Of a stretch of DNA of 64,000 bases, positions 37,168 through 45,236 are shown one piece after another. The stretch spans positions 124,001 to 188,000 of the forward strand of contig NZ_WLVL01000039.1 in assembly GCF_009707125.1 (NCBI RefSeq). The letters run 5' to 3'. A program made the translations under genes and the position numbers. The notes under the pieces were generated by a model. It made no database searches, was not told the DNA's origin, and was given only the letters and a program-made list of their open reading frames with translations. This DNA is from Arsenicicoccus cauae. GTDB lineage: Bacteria > Actinomycetota > Actinomycetes > Actinomycetales > Dermatophilaceae. Every line of letters begins with the position of its first letter. Within the stretch, counting starts at the first letter, position 1.

Positions 37168-37622
37168 CGGACGTCCTCAGCCCGGCGGCCGGGACGATCC
37201 GACCGCTGTCCGAGGTCCCCGACCCCGTCTTCGCCGCCGAGATGGTGGGCCCCGGCCTAGCCGTCGACCCCACCCGCGAGCCGCAGACGGCCGTCGCACC
37301 GATCACCGGCACGATCGCCAAGCTCCACCCGCACGCCTTCGCCATCGCCGGCGACGGCGACGGCGGCATTGCCGTGCTCGTCCACCTGGGCATCGACACC
37401 GTCCAGCTCGGCGGCGAGGGCTTCGAGGTCGTCGCGACCGAGGGCACCCACGTCGAGGCAGGTGACGTCGTGGTCCGCTGGGACCCCGCCACCGTCGAGG
37501 CCGGCGACCGCTCCCCCATCGTCATGGTGTGCGTCCTGGACCAGCCGGCCGGTGCCGTGCCCGCCGACCGGGCCGGCGAGCAGGTCGCCGTCGGGCAGAG
37601 GCTGCTGACGTGGCCGGCCTGA
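37164..37622 (+). CDS. PTS glucose-type IIA protein
   Basis: A 152-residue EIIA of the glucose family. The phosphorylated histidine lies in VLVHLGIDTVQL (His74), with the partner His in HPHAFAI (His57). PAAGTIRPLSEVPDPVFAAEMVGPG is the conserved N-terminal fold. It starts at a GTG overlapping the IIB stop. It accepts phosphate from HPr and passes it to IIB; HPr and EI are not in this window. Confidence 0.9.
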   Translation: MTDVLSPAAGTIRPLSEVPDPVFAAEMVGPGLAVDPTREPQTAVAPITGTIAKLHPHAFAIAGDGDGGIAVLVHLGIDTVQLGGEGFEVVATEGTHVEAGDVVVRWDPATVEAGDRSPIVMVCVLDQPAGAVPADRAGEQVAVGQRLLTWPA

Positions 37623-38257
37623 GGCCTCCCGCCGCGCTGCTGCTCGACCTCGACGGCACCCTCGTCGACTCCGAGCCCGTGCACCGCGAGACCTACCGGC
37701 GGTTCTTCGGCGCCCGCGGGTGGGAGCACGACGACGCCCTGCTGGCGCAGTTCACCGGGCGTCGTCCGGACGACGTCTTCGCCGGCACCCCGGGGCCGTG
37801 GTCCGGCGAGGACCCGACCGCGCTCCTTCACGAGGTCGCCTCGCACCACCCCCACGACCTGCTCCCCGAGCCGGTCGAGGGCGCCCGCGAGCTGGTCGAC
37901 GACGCCTGCTCGCGGGGGATCCCGTGCGTGCTCGTCACCTCGGCCGACCGCCGCTGGGCCCGCACCGCGCTCGAGATCCTCGGCGGCGCGGGGCGGTTCG
38001 CGGCGATGGTGACCCGCGAGGACGTCACCGACGGCAAGCCGGCTCCCGACGGCTACCTGCTCGCCATACGCACCCTCGGGGTCCGGCCCGAGGACTGCCT
38101 GGTCGCCGAGGACACCCCCGCGGGCGTCCGCGCGGGTCGGTCCGCCGGCGCCGGGACCGTCGTCGGCGTGACCACGAGCTTCTCCGCGGACGAGCTCCGC
38201 GCGGCGGGTGCCGACCTCGTGCTCCCCGACCTGCACGGCCTGGTCACGACGCGCTGA
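37610..38257 (+). CDS. HAD-family phosphatase or mutase
   Basis: A 215-residue HAD subfamily IA protein. LLLDLDGTLVDSEPVHRETY is motif I with a helical cap domain after it. CVLVTSADRRWARTAL is motif II, TDGKPAPDGYL supplies the Lys and CLVAEDTPAGVRAG is motif IV. It starts at a GTG inside the IIA gene, overlapping it by 13 bases. Likely work is hydrolysis or isomerisation of a sugar phosphate made in the GlcNAc pathway. The exact substrate is not evident. Confidence 0.85.
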   Translation: MAGLRPPAALLLDLDGTLVDSEPVHRETYRRFFGARGWEHDDALLAQFTGRRPDDVFAGTPGPWSGEDPTALLHEVASHHPHDLLPEPVEGARELVDDACSRGIPCVLVTSADRRWARTALEILGGAGRFAAMVTREDVTDGKPAPDGYLLAIRTLGVRPEDCLVAEDTPAGVRAGRSAGAGTVVGVTTSFSADELRAAGADLVLPDLHGLVTTR

Positions 38258-38269
38258 TCGACGCGGGGA

Positions 38270-38317
38270 CGACGAAGGGCCCGCCCCCTCCTCGCGGGAG
38301 GTGACGGGCCCTCGTCG
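38270..38317. terminator. Long bidirectional hairpin terminator
   Basis: CGACGAAGGGCCCG pairs with CGGGCCCTCGTCG apart from one extra A, and an inner CTCC/GGAG pairing shortens the loop. It separates the plus-strand PTS operon from the minus-strand subtilase gene and can stop transcripts from both sides. Confidence 0.8.
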
Positions 38318-38333
38318 ACTCAGCGGGCCGAGA

Positions 38334-41333
38334 TCACTGGGGGTCCAGGCTGACCAGGACGTCCTTGACCGTGGTCGTGCCGTTGCCGAGCGAGATCGCA
38401 CCGAAGTAGTGCTGCCCCGCGGTCAGGCCCTTCCACGCGGCGGTCACGCTGGTCGGCCGAGCCATCGTCACGGACTGCGCGGCCGGGGTGGCCGTCAGGT
38501 TGCCCTCGGCCTTGTCGCCCAGCACGAACGAGTGCTGCTTGACCGCGAGCGAGTCCGCCCCGGCAAAGAGCTTGGCCTCGACCGTGTAGGTGCCGGCAGC
38601 GGGGTCCATGAGCGTGACCTGCTCCTGCGCCGTGGCCTCGCCGCTGGTGCCGATCTCCTTGCCGTCCTTCTTGACGACCAGGTCGATGTCGACACCCTGG
38701 GGGTAGTCGGCGTCGAAGGTGGCGAAGCGCGCGGCCTTGGTGCCGGCCGGCACCTGCACGGTCGTCGTGAGCACGGCGCCCTTGGCGACGGTGCCGGTGC
38801 TGACCTGCGACGGGATCGCGCCGGCCGGCTTGGCGGTCAGCGTGCCCGAGTAGCCGGGCGTGATCGCGACGACCTCGGAGCCGGACGTCGCCGTGCTCTT
38901 GATCTCGCCGGTGCTGGCGGCCAGGGCCACCGGACGGATCGCGAGCGGGCTGCGGACGACCTGGCCGCGGTTGCCCTGCCAGGTGAGCGCGCCGAAGCCG
39001 TACTGGTCCATCTGCGCCGCGGTGCGGGTGAAGGTGACCGTGAACTTCTTGGTCTCACCCGGCTTGACGGTGAGGACCGCCGGCTCGACCTTGACGCTCA
39101 CGCCGGTCGGCTGCTGGACGCGCGCCTTGTAGGTCGCGGTCTTGCTCTCGACGTTGCGCACGTAGCGGGTGACCGTCTGCGAGCCGGCCAGGTCGCCGAT
39201 CGCGATGCTCGGGTAGTTGAGGTTGCTCGGGTCGATGGTGCCGACCCGGTCGCAGGTGCCCGGCGCCTGGACGAGCTCGAGCTGCTTGATGCCGCAGAGG
39301 TACATCAGCCAGTCGGGCGAGTAGGAGTCGTAGACCAGACCCGGGTTGAGGGCCTGGGCCGGACGGACGTGGCCGGCGCCGTAGTCCAGCGGGGTGGCGT
39401 TCTCGCCGCTGCGCTGGATCGGCAGCCCCTTGTCGTCCTGGGTGGTCGCCGTCGTCATCATCGCGGACTTCACGGCCATCGGGGACCAGGTCCACTCCGG
39501 GTGGGCCTGCTTGATGAGCGCGGCGATGCCGGCGATGTGCGGGGCCGACATCGAGGTGCCGGACATCGAGTTGAAGTTGTTGTGACCGTCCGCCTTGGGC
39601 GAGACCGCGGCGATGATGTCGACGCCCGGGGCGGTGATGTCGGGCTTGAGCAGGTCACCACCGCCGGCGAGGGACGGGCCGTATGACGAGAAGCCCGCCA
39701 TCTGCGGGTTGCGCGCGGCCGGGTCGAGGTAGGGGTCGCCGATCGTCGCGGTGGGGTTGGCGTCACCGTTGACGTAGGCCTTGACCTTGGAGCCGTCCGT
39801 GGCGTTGAGGTGGACCATGGGGACCGGCGTGAAGTCGGCGTTGAGCGACTGCGCGTCCGAGGTGTTGACCTGGATCATGCCGATGCCGCCGGCCGCCTTG
39901 ACCGCCTCGCCCTTGTCGACGCGGGCGTTGCCGCCGCGGGTGCACAGGACGATCTTGCCCTTGGTCTTGGCGGGGTCCAGGACCGGCGTGATGCCGTTGC
40001 CGTGGTTGTCGTCGGCGTCCGAGTAGCAGTACCTGACCTTGGCCGGGTCCGCGCCCGGCAGGCCCGCCTTCTCGGAGTCGATGACCGTCGCCGGGCCGAC
40101 CTTGCCGCCGGTGCCCACACCGGTGTAGGTCTGGCCGTTGCCCAGCGTGAGCTTCTTGCTGACGGCCTTGGGGGCCGTGCTGGCGGCCACCGTCATCTCC
40201 CACGGTGAGTTGTGCGCGACCGACGACTCGCCCACGGTGTCGCCGGAGTTGCCGGCCGAGGCGGAGACGAAGACGCCCGCGTCGGCGGCGTTGAAGAAGG
40301 CCACCTCGTCCGGGGTCACGGAGTAGACGCTCGAGCCCGACACCGAGTAGTTGATGACGTCGACGCCGTCCGCGACGGCCTGGTCGATCGCCGCGACGAG
40401 GTCGACGGTCGCGCCGCTCGCGCGGCCGTCGGGGGTCGCCCACAGCGCCTTGTACGCCGCGATGCGGGCGGCGGGCGCCATACCGGAGATCGTGCCGACG
40501 GAGATGCCGTTGATCGAGGCGGGGACCCCGTAGTTGCCGGCGGCGGTGCCGGCCGTGTGGGTGCCGTGGTCGTTGTAGCCGCGCGGCGTCTTGAACTCGA
40601 AGGGCTCGACCGTGGAGGCGCTGTAGTAGGCACGCGCGCCGATCAGCTTGTTGTTGCAGGTGACCTTGTCGGGGCCGGTGCCGCCGTCGCAGACGCCGTT
40701 CCAGTTCTGGTCGATGCGCCACTGGTCGGTCGGGTCGGCGAGCGGCGCGAAGGACGGGTTCTCGGGCCAGATGCCGGAGTCGATGACGCCGATGATCATC
40801 CCGGAGCCGGAGTTGGCGTTGCCGCCGAACTGCTTCTGCCACACGCCGTTCGGACCGTCCAGGCCCAGGAACTGCGGCGTGGTGTTGGTGTCCGCGGTGC
40901 GGATCTCGTTCTTCCACACGCGCACGACGTCGCCGGACTTCTCGAGCTTGGCCGCCTGAGCGGGCGTGAGACGCACGGCCATGCCGTTGAAGGAGGTGGT
41001 GTAGTCGCGTGTCTTCGCCGAGGCCGGAACCCCCGCGGCCTCGAGCGTGTCGGTGTGGTCGGCCTTGAGGTGCTGGGCGTAGCGCTGTCCGGCGCTGGAC
41101 CTGACCTTGACCTTCTTGCCCTTGCCGGGCTTGGTGGCGGGGATCCCCTCGACCCCGCCGGTGTAGGTGGCGAGCGGTGCGCCCTGCACCTGGACGATGT
41201 AGAGCTCGGCGGAGCCCTGGCCCGCGGCGACCGCCGGTGCGCCGGCGATGGTCAGGGGGCCGAAGGCGACGGCTGCGGCAGCCGCCGAGACGATGACCGG
41301 TCTGCCCCGACCGGTTCGTGTGTGCTTGTGCAC
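38334..41333 (-). CDS. Secreted subtilisin-like serine protease (S8)
   Basis: A 999-residue secreted protease. A signal peptide (about 1-37) leads to an I9-type inhibitory propeptide (about 42-145, ELYIVQVQ to VVRVWKNE). The S8 catalytic domain has Asp185 (GVIDSGIWP), His256 (NDHGTHTAGTAAG), the oxyanion Asn near 362 (SASAGNSGD) and Ser594 (SGTSMSAPH). A PA domain inserts at about 395-530. A fibronectin-like domain and a further beta domain complete it, as in cucumisin-like subtilases. It starts at a GTG with GGAGGAA upstream. It probably degrades extracellular protein. Confidence 0.94.
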   Translation of the reverse strand: MHKHTRTGRGRPVIVSAAAAAVAFGPLTIAGAPAVAAGQGSAELYIVQVQGAPLATYTGGVEGIPATKPGKGKKVKVRSSAGQRYAQHLKADHTDTLEAAGVPASAKTRDYTTSFNGMAVRLTPAQAAKLEKSGDVVRVWKNEIRTADTNTTPQFLGLDGPNGVWQKQFGGNANSGSGMIIGVIDSGIWPENPSFAPLADPTDQWRIDQNWNGVCDGGTGPDKVTCNNKLIGARAYYSASTVEPFEFKTPRGYNDHGTHTAGTAAGNYGVPASINGISVGTISGMAPAARIAAYKALWATPDGRASGATVDLVAAIDQAVADGVDVINYSVSGSSVYSVTPDEVAFFNAADAGVFVSASAGNSGDTVGESSVAHNSPWEMTVAASTAPKAVSKKLTLGNGQTYTGVGTGGKVGPATVIDSEKAGLPGADPAKVRYCYSDADDNHGNGITPVLDPAKTKGKIVLCTRGGNARVDKGEAVKAAGGIGMIQVNTSDAQSLNADFTPVPMVHLNATDGSKVKAYVNGDANPTATIGDPYLDPAARNPQMAGFSSYGPSLAGGGDLLKPDITAPGVDIIAAVSPKADGHNNFNSMSGTSMSAPHIAGIAALIKQAHPEWTWSPMAVKSAMMTTATTQDDKGLPIQRSGENATPLDYGAGHVRPAQALNPGLVYDSYSPDWLMYLCGIKQLELVQAPGTCDRVGTIDPSNLNYPSIAIGDLAGSQTVTRYVRNVESKTATYKARVQQPTGVSVKVEPAVLTVKPGETKKFTVTFTRTAAQMDQYGFGALTWQGNRGQVVRSPLAIRPVALAASTGEIKSTATSGSEVVAITPGYSGTLTAKPAGAIPSQVSTGTVAKGAVLTTTVQVPAGTKAARFATFDADYPQGVDIDLVVKKDGKEIGTSGEATAQEQVTLMDPAAGTYTVEAKLFAGADSLAVKQHSFVLGDKAEGNLTATPAAQSVTMARPTSVTAAWKGLTAGQHYFGAISLGNGTTTVKDVLVSLDPQ

Positions 41334-41549
41334 GGTTCCTCCCAGAGATGGCGTGCGACCGACGTTGGTCGCCTCGCGAGCGTATGACGCCCCCGCCCGT
41401 TACGCCACAGGGGGTAAGACCTCAGGGCCGGCGCCTCGCCACGATCCGTCGACCTCCCGCAGGACGACGCCGATTCTGCGTACCCCCGGGTAACGCGCAT
41501 GCTGGGGCGGACCGACGCACCCGTCCACCGTTGCCCGAGGAGCCCACCC

Positions 41550-42491
41550 GTGTCCGGTTCGAGCATCGTGTCTGTGGGCCACTACCAGCCCGAGCGCATC
41601 CTGGACAACGAGGAGCTGTCCCGCCTGGTCGACACCAGCGACGAGTGGATCACCCGCCGGGTCGGCATCGCCCAGCGCCGCGTGGCCGCCCCGGACGAGA
41701 CGGTCGCCGACATGGCCACCAATGCGGCGCGAGATGCCTTGCAGGACAAGGGGATCGACCCGGCCGGCATCGACCTCGTCATCGTCGCGACCTGCACCAA
41801 CCACGACCGCTCCCCGAGCACCGCCGCGCAGGTGGCGCGCCGGCTGGGGCTCGGGACCACCCCCGCCGTCATGGACGTCAACGCCGTCTGCTCGGGCTTC
41901 TGCCACGCCCTGGCGCTCGCGGACCAGGCCATCGCCACCGGCAGCGCGACCCGCGCCGTCGTCGTCGGCGTCGACAAGTTCACCGACTTCATCGACTGGA
42001 GCGACCGCACGACCTGCATCCTCGTGGGTGACGGCGCCGGCGCCGTGGTGGTCGAGGCGTCCCCGGAGCCCCGCGTGAGCCCGGTCGTGTGGGGGTCGGT
42101 GCCCGACATGGGCGACGCCGTGGTGATCAAGGAGCTTCCCGACGGGTTCAGCCAGCAGGGCCAGGCCGTCTTTCGCTGGACGACGACGGAGTTGCCAGCC
42201 ATCGCCCGTCAGATCTGCGACCGCGCCGGCATCGCACCGAGCGAGCTCGGCGCGATCGTCCTGCACCAGGCCAACCTGCGGATCATCGAGCCGCTCGCGG
42301 CCAGGATCGGCGCGGTCGACGCGGTCGTGTCGACCGACGTGGTCGAGTCGGGCAACACCTCGGCGGCGAGCGTGCCCCTGGCCCTGTCCAAGCTGGTGCG
42401 CAGCGGCCGGGTGCCGAGCGGTGCGCCGATCCTGCTCTTCGGCTTCGGTGGCGGGCTGGCGTATGCCGGACAGGTCGTCCGCTGCCCCTGA
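41550..42491 (+). CDS. Beta-ketoacyl-ACP synthase III-like enzyme
   Basis: A 313-residue FabH-type thiolase-fold enzyme. The Cys-His-Asn triad is present: NAVCSGF (Cys114), LHQANLRI (His239) and SGNTSAAS (Asn269). Loop GFGGGLAYAG ends the protein as in FabH. It condenses an acyl-CoA with malonyl-ACP or makes a related ketoacyl compound. GAGGAG lies before the GTG at 41550. No other fatty-acid synthase gene is nearby, so a specialised role is possible. A small hairpin (42495-42510) follows. Confidence 0.87.
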   Translation: MSGSSIVSVGHYQPERILDNEELSRLVDTSDEWITRRVGIAQRRVAAPDETVADMATNAARDALQDKGIDPAGIDLVIVATCTNHDRSPSTAAQVARRLGLGTTPAVMDVNAVCSGFCHALALADQAIATGSATRAVVVGVDKFTDFIDWSDRTTCILVGDGAGAVVVEASPEPRVSPVVWGSVPDMGDAVVIKELPDGFSQQGQAVFRWTTTELPAIARQICDRAGIAPSELGAIVLHQANLRIIEPLAARIGAVDAVVSTDVVESGNTSAASVPLALSKLVRSGRVPSGAPILLFGFGGGLAYAGQVVRCP

Positions 42492-42494
42492 GCG

Positions 42495-42510
42495 GCCCCT
42501 CCGTGGGGGC
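42495..42510. terminator. Small hairpin between convergent genes
   Basis: GCCCC and GGGGC pair around a six-base loop between the ends of the FabH-like gene and the DUF364 gene. The stem is short, so function is tentative. Confidence 0.35.
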
Positions 42511-42514
42511 AGGG

Positions 42515-43297
42515 TCAGGCGCGCACGCGGAGGTTGAACAGCGTCAGCGCACCCCGCATCGAGGCCATGCCCTGGCCCTGCATCAGCGCACGGCGGCACC
42601 ACGGGGCGTCGTAGACGAGCGACCCGCTGATCTCGTCGACCCGGCCGGCGAACACCTCCGGCGCGAGCGGCGTGCTCGGCCCGACGAGGGTGGTGCGGGC
42701 GTCGCGGCTCAGCTCGAGCAGGCGCGGCAGCGTCTTGGTGGCCAGGGTCATGCTGGTGAGGAACGCGTGGTCGACCTCGGGCAGCACGAACTCCGCTGCC
42801 GCGTCGGGCAGGTCGTCGCCCTGCGGCTGGCGCTCGAGGACCGTGAGGTCGCAGCGGGAGGCGAGCTGGTCGAGGTGGCGGAAGCGTCCCACCACAGCGA
42901 CCCGCCGCCCCTCGACGAGCTGGTCGGCGCGCTCGAACGCCGAGGCGTCCCAGTCGATCACGTCACCGGCGTGCGCCTCGAGCCGCTCCTGGGTGTTGCA
43001 CCAGGCGTTGATCGCGGCGAGCCCGATCGCGGCGAGGCGGCGGTCCCACGAGCGCACGAGCGCGGCCACGTCGGCGAGGTCCTGGCCGACCACGTCCTGC
43101 GGCCCGTGCGGGTCGTCCCGTCCGTCGGCGGGCACGCTCGACAGGCCGGCCCCGTCGGCGTCGGTCTCGACCAGCGCCCAGCGTGACACCACGCAGGTCG
43201 TGACGGTGATGCCGCGAGGCACCAGCGCCGTGAGGCCGTCATACAGCGCCCACGGGGAGGAGGCGGGGGCCGAGGTGGTGCGGGTGTGCGTGCTCAT
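42515..43297 (-). CDS. DUF364/DUF4213 putative metal-chelation protein
   Basis: A 260-residue cytoplasmic protein. The N-terminal DUF4213 region (GLAAINAWCNTQERL) is an enolase-like fold. The DUF364 C-terminal domain is a Rossmann-like fold with RVAVVGRFRHLDQLAS, LTVLERQPQGDDLPD and TLVGPSTPLAPEVFA. The family is annotated as putative heavy-metal chelation and its true activity is unknown. The gene follows the penicillin-binding protein gene by six bases on the same strand, so they form a unit. Confidence 0.82.
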   Translation of the reverse strand: MSTHTRTTSAPASSPWALYDGLTALVPRGITVTTCVVSRWALVETDADGAGLSSVPADGRDDPHGPQDVVGQDLADVAALVRSWDRRLAAIGLAAINAWCNTQERLEAHAGDVIDWDASAFERADQLVEGRRVAVVGRFRHLDQLASRCDLTVLERQPQGDDLPDAAAEFVLPEVDHAFLTSMTLATKTLPRLLELSRDARTTLVGPSTPLAPEVFAGRVDEISGSLVYDAPWCRRALMQGQGMASMRGALTLFNLRVRA

Positions 43298-43303
43298 GAC
43301 TCC

Positions 43304-45199
43304 TCATCCCTTCAGGTAGGCCTCGAGGATGGGCCCGGCCGTGCGCGACCCGCCCTCCCCCTCGTCGACGAAGACCGCCACCGCGAGGTCGCCCCGGGCC
43401 GCGACCATCCAGGCGTGCAGCCTGGGTGGGCTCGTGGTGCCGAACTCCGCGGTGCCCGTCTTGGCGATGACCTCGCCGGGCAGGTCCGCGAGCGCCTCGC
43501 CGCTGCCGCCCGTGACGACGCCGCGCATGAGGGCGCGCAGGGTGGCCGCCTCGGTGGGGGTGACGGGCTGGGCCGGCGGGCTGGGGGGCGTCGTGGCGCC
43601 GGTCTCGTTGGTGGGTATGACGATCCGCGGGGTCACCGGTCCGCCCTTGACCACGCCGGCGACCACGGTGGCCATCCCGAGCGGGCTCGCCGTGATCTCG
43701 CCCTGGCCGATCATCTCGGCGGCGGCCTCGACCTGGTTGCCCGGCGCCGGCACCCCGCCGAGGTAGGCGGGCACGCCGGCGGACGGGGTCGCGGTCAGCC
43801 CGAGCGAGGCGGCGGCCTGCGGCAGCGCGTCCCCGGCGGCCTTGTCGCGCGAGGCGACGAAGGCGGTGTTGCAGGACTTCGCGAAGGCGGTCGAGAGGGG
43901 CACCTGGCCGAGGCCGTCGGCGGGGTAGGCGTCGTAGTTCTCGAAGGGCTTGCCGTCGACGGTGACGGTGGGGGTGCACGGGACGGTGGTGGTGGGGGTC
44001 AGGCCGGCGCGCAGCAGCGCGAGCGCGCTGACGACCTTGAACGTCGACCCCGGGGCGTACCTCCCGAGCGTGGCGGTCGAGTAGCCCTGTCCTCCGGGGC
44101 CGCTCGCCGCCGCCACGACCTCGCCGGTGGAGGGCTTGATCGCCACGATCGCGCTGGCGGGTGCGACCTGGGCCAGCAGCTGCTCGGCGCGGGTCTGCCG
44201 GGCCACGTCGAGCGTCGTCGTGACGTCCCGGCCCGCGACGGGCTGCGTGCTGTGGACGGGGGTGGCGGTGCCGGCATGCACGAGCGAGACCGCGAGCCCC
44301 GGCGTGCCGCGCAGCGTCGCGTCCTGCGCCTGCTGCAGGCCGGAGAGGCCGACCACGTCCCCGGCCACGATCGCCCCCTGGGACCGCTCGACGATCTCGG
44401 CGGTGGCCTCGCCCACGGTGCCGAGGATCGGCGTGGCGAACGTGCGGGTAGGGGCCAGCGGGAGCTCCGCGTCCACGACGCCCACCCCGGGTGCCGAGGC
44501 CGTCAGGGCGTCCAGCCGAGCCAGGGTGGGGTCACCCTGGCGGAGCACGATCGCCTCGACGAAGGCCCGGGGACCGGCCGCCCGGACCCGCTCGGTGTAG
44601 GCGGCGACGTCGCCGAGCCCGGCGAAGGCCGCGACCTTGGGCGCCGCCGCGAGCGCCTGCTCGGGGGTGACCCGCGCCTTGTCCACGCCGATCCGGCGCA
44701 CCGGGCGCGGCTGGACGATGGCGGTGCCGCCGGCCCCCAGGATGCGCCCCCGCTCGGCCGGGAGGCGCTGCACGCGAAGGGTGTCGCCGTCGACCGCCCC
44801 CGGGACGACCGTCGCCGGGCTCCACCGGGCGCGCCAGGCGCCGTCCCGCCTGACCAGCGGCAGGGTCGTCTCGTAGGTCCAGGGCTCGGCCCCCGTCCCG
44901 GGCCAGGTCACCGCGAGGCGGGCGGTCGTGGAGTCCCCCTCGTCGGGGCCGGCCTGCCGGACGCTGACCTGCGGCTTGGCGGTGGCGAGGGGTCTGGTCA
45001 GGGCGGTCAGGCGGGTCGTCGCGGTGGCGGCGTCCGCGCCGTCGAGGGGCACGCCGGCCAGGTCGAGGCGGGCCAGACCCTCGGCATACCGCCGGGCCAC
45101 GTCCTGCGGGCCCGGGGTGTCGGTGGTGCACCCGGCCGCCGTCCCCAGGGTGAGGACCGTCGCCACCGCCCCCGCGAGGCTCGTCGTCACGCGTCGCAC
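43304..45199 (-). CDS. Penicillin-binding lipoprotein, transpeptidase
   Basis: A 631-residue class B-like PBP. The lipobox TAAGC at about residues 20-24 indicates lipid anchoring instead of a transmembrane helix. An NTF2-like MecA N-terminal domain (about 30-145) and a PBP dimerisation domain follow. The transpeptidase active site is PGSTFK (Ser near 384), SCN and KTGTAEF. This order matches the MecA/PBP2a-like group in Gram-positives; the low-affinity beta-lactam properties of those are not implied. It starts at a GTG with GGAGGGAGG upstream and crosslinks peptidoglycan outside the membrane. Confidence 0.9.
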   Translation of the reverse strand: MRRVTTSLAGAVATVLTLGTAAGCTTDTPGPQDVARRYAEGLARLDLAGVPLDGADAATATTRLTALTRPLATAKPQVSVRQAGPDEGDSTTARLAVTWPGTGAEPWTYETTLPLVRRDGAWRARWSPATVVPGAVDGDTLRVQRLPAERGRILGAGGTAIVQPRPVRRIGVDKARVTPEQALAAAPKVAAFAGLGDVAAYTERVRAAGPRAFVEAIVLRQGDPTLARLDALTASAPGVGVVDAELPLAPTRTFATPILGTVGEATAEIVERSQGAIVAGDVVGLSGLQQAQDATLRGTPGLAVSLVHAGTATPVHSTQPVAGRDVTTTLDVARQTRAEQLLAQVAPASAIVAIKPSTGEVVAAASGPGGQGYSTATLGRYAPGSTFKVVSALALLRAGLTPTTTVPCTPTVTVDGKPFENYDAYPADGLGQVPLSTAFAKSCNTAFVASRDKAAGDALPQAAASLGLTATPSAGVPAYLGGVPAPGNQVEAAAEMIGQGEITASPLGMATVVAGVVKGGPVTPRIVIPTNETGATTPPSPPAQPVTPTEAATLRALMRGVVTGGSGEALADLPGEVIAKTGTAEFGTTSPPRLHAWMVAARGDLAVAVFVDEGEGGSRTAGPILEAYLKG

Positions 45200-45236
45200 G
45201 GCACCCTCCCTCCGCTCGTGCCGCCCAACCTCACGC

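Noticed and set aside
41481-41492. TACCC-N2-GGGTA palindrome between the subtilase and KAS III-like genes
   Set aside because: Arms are only 5 bp and no promoter element lines up, so I do not claim an operator.
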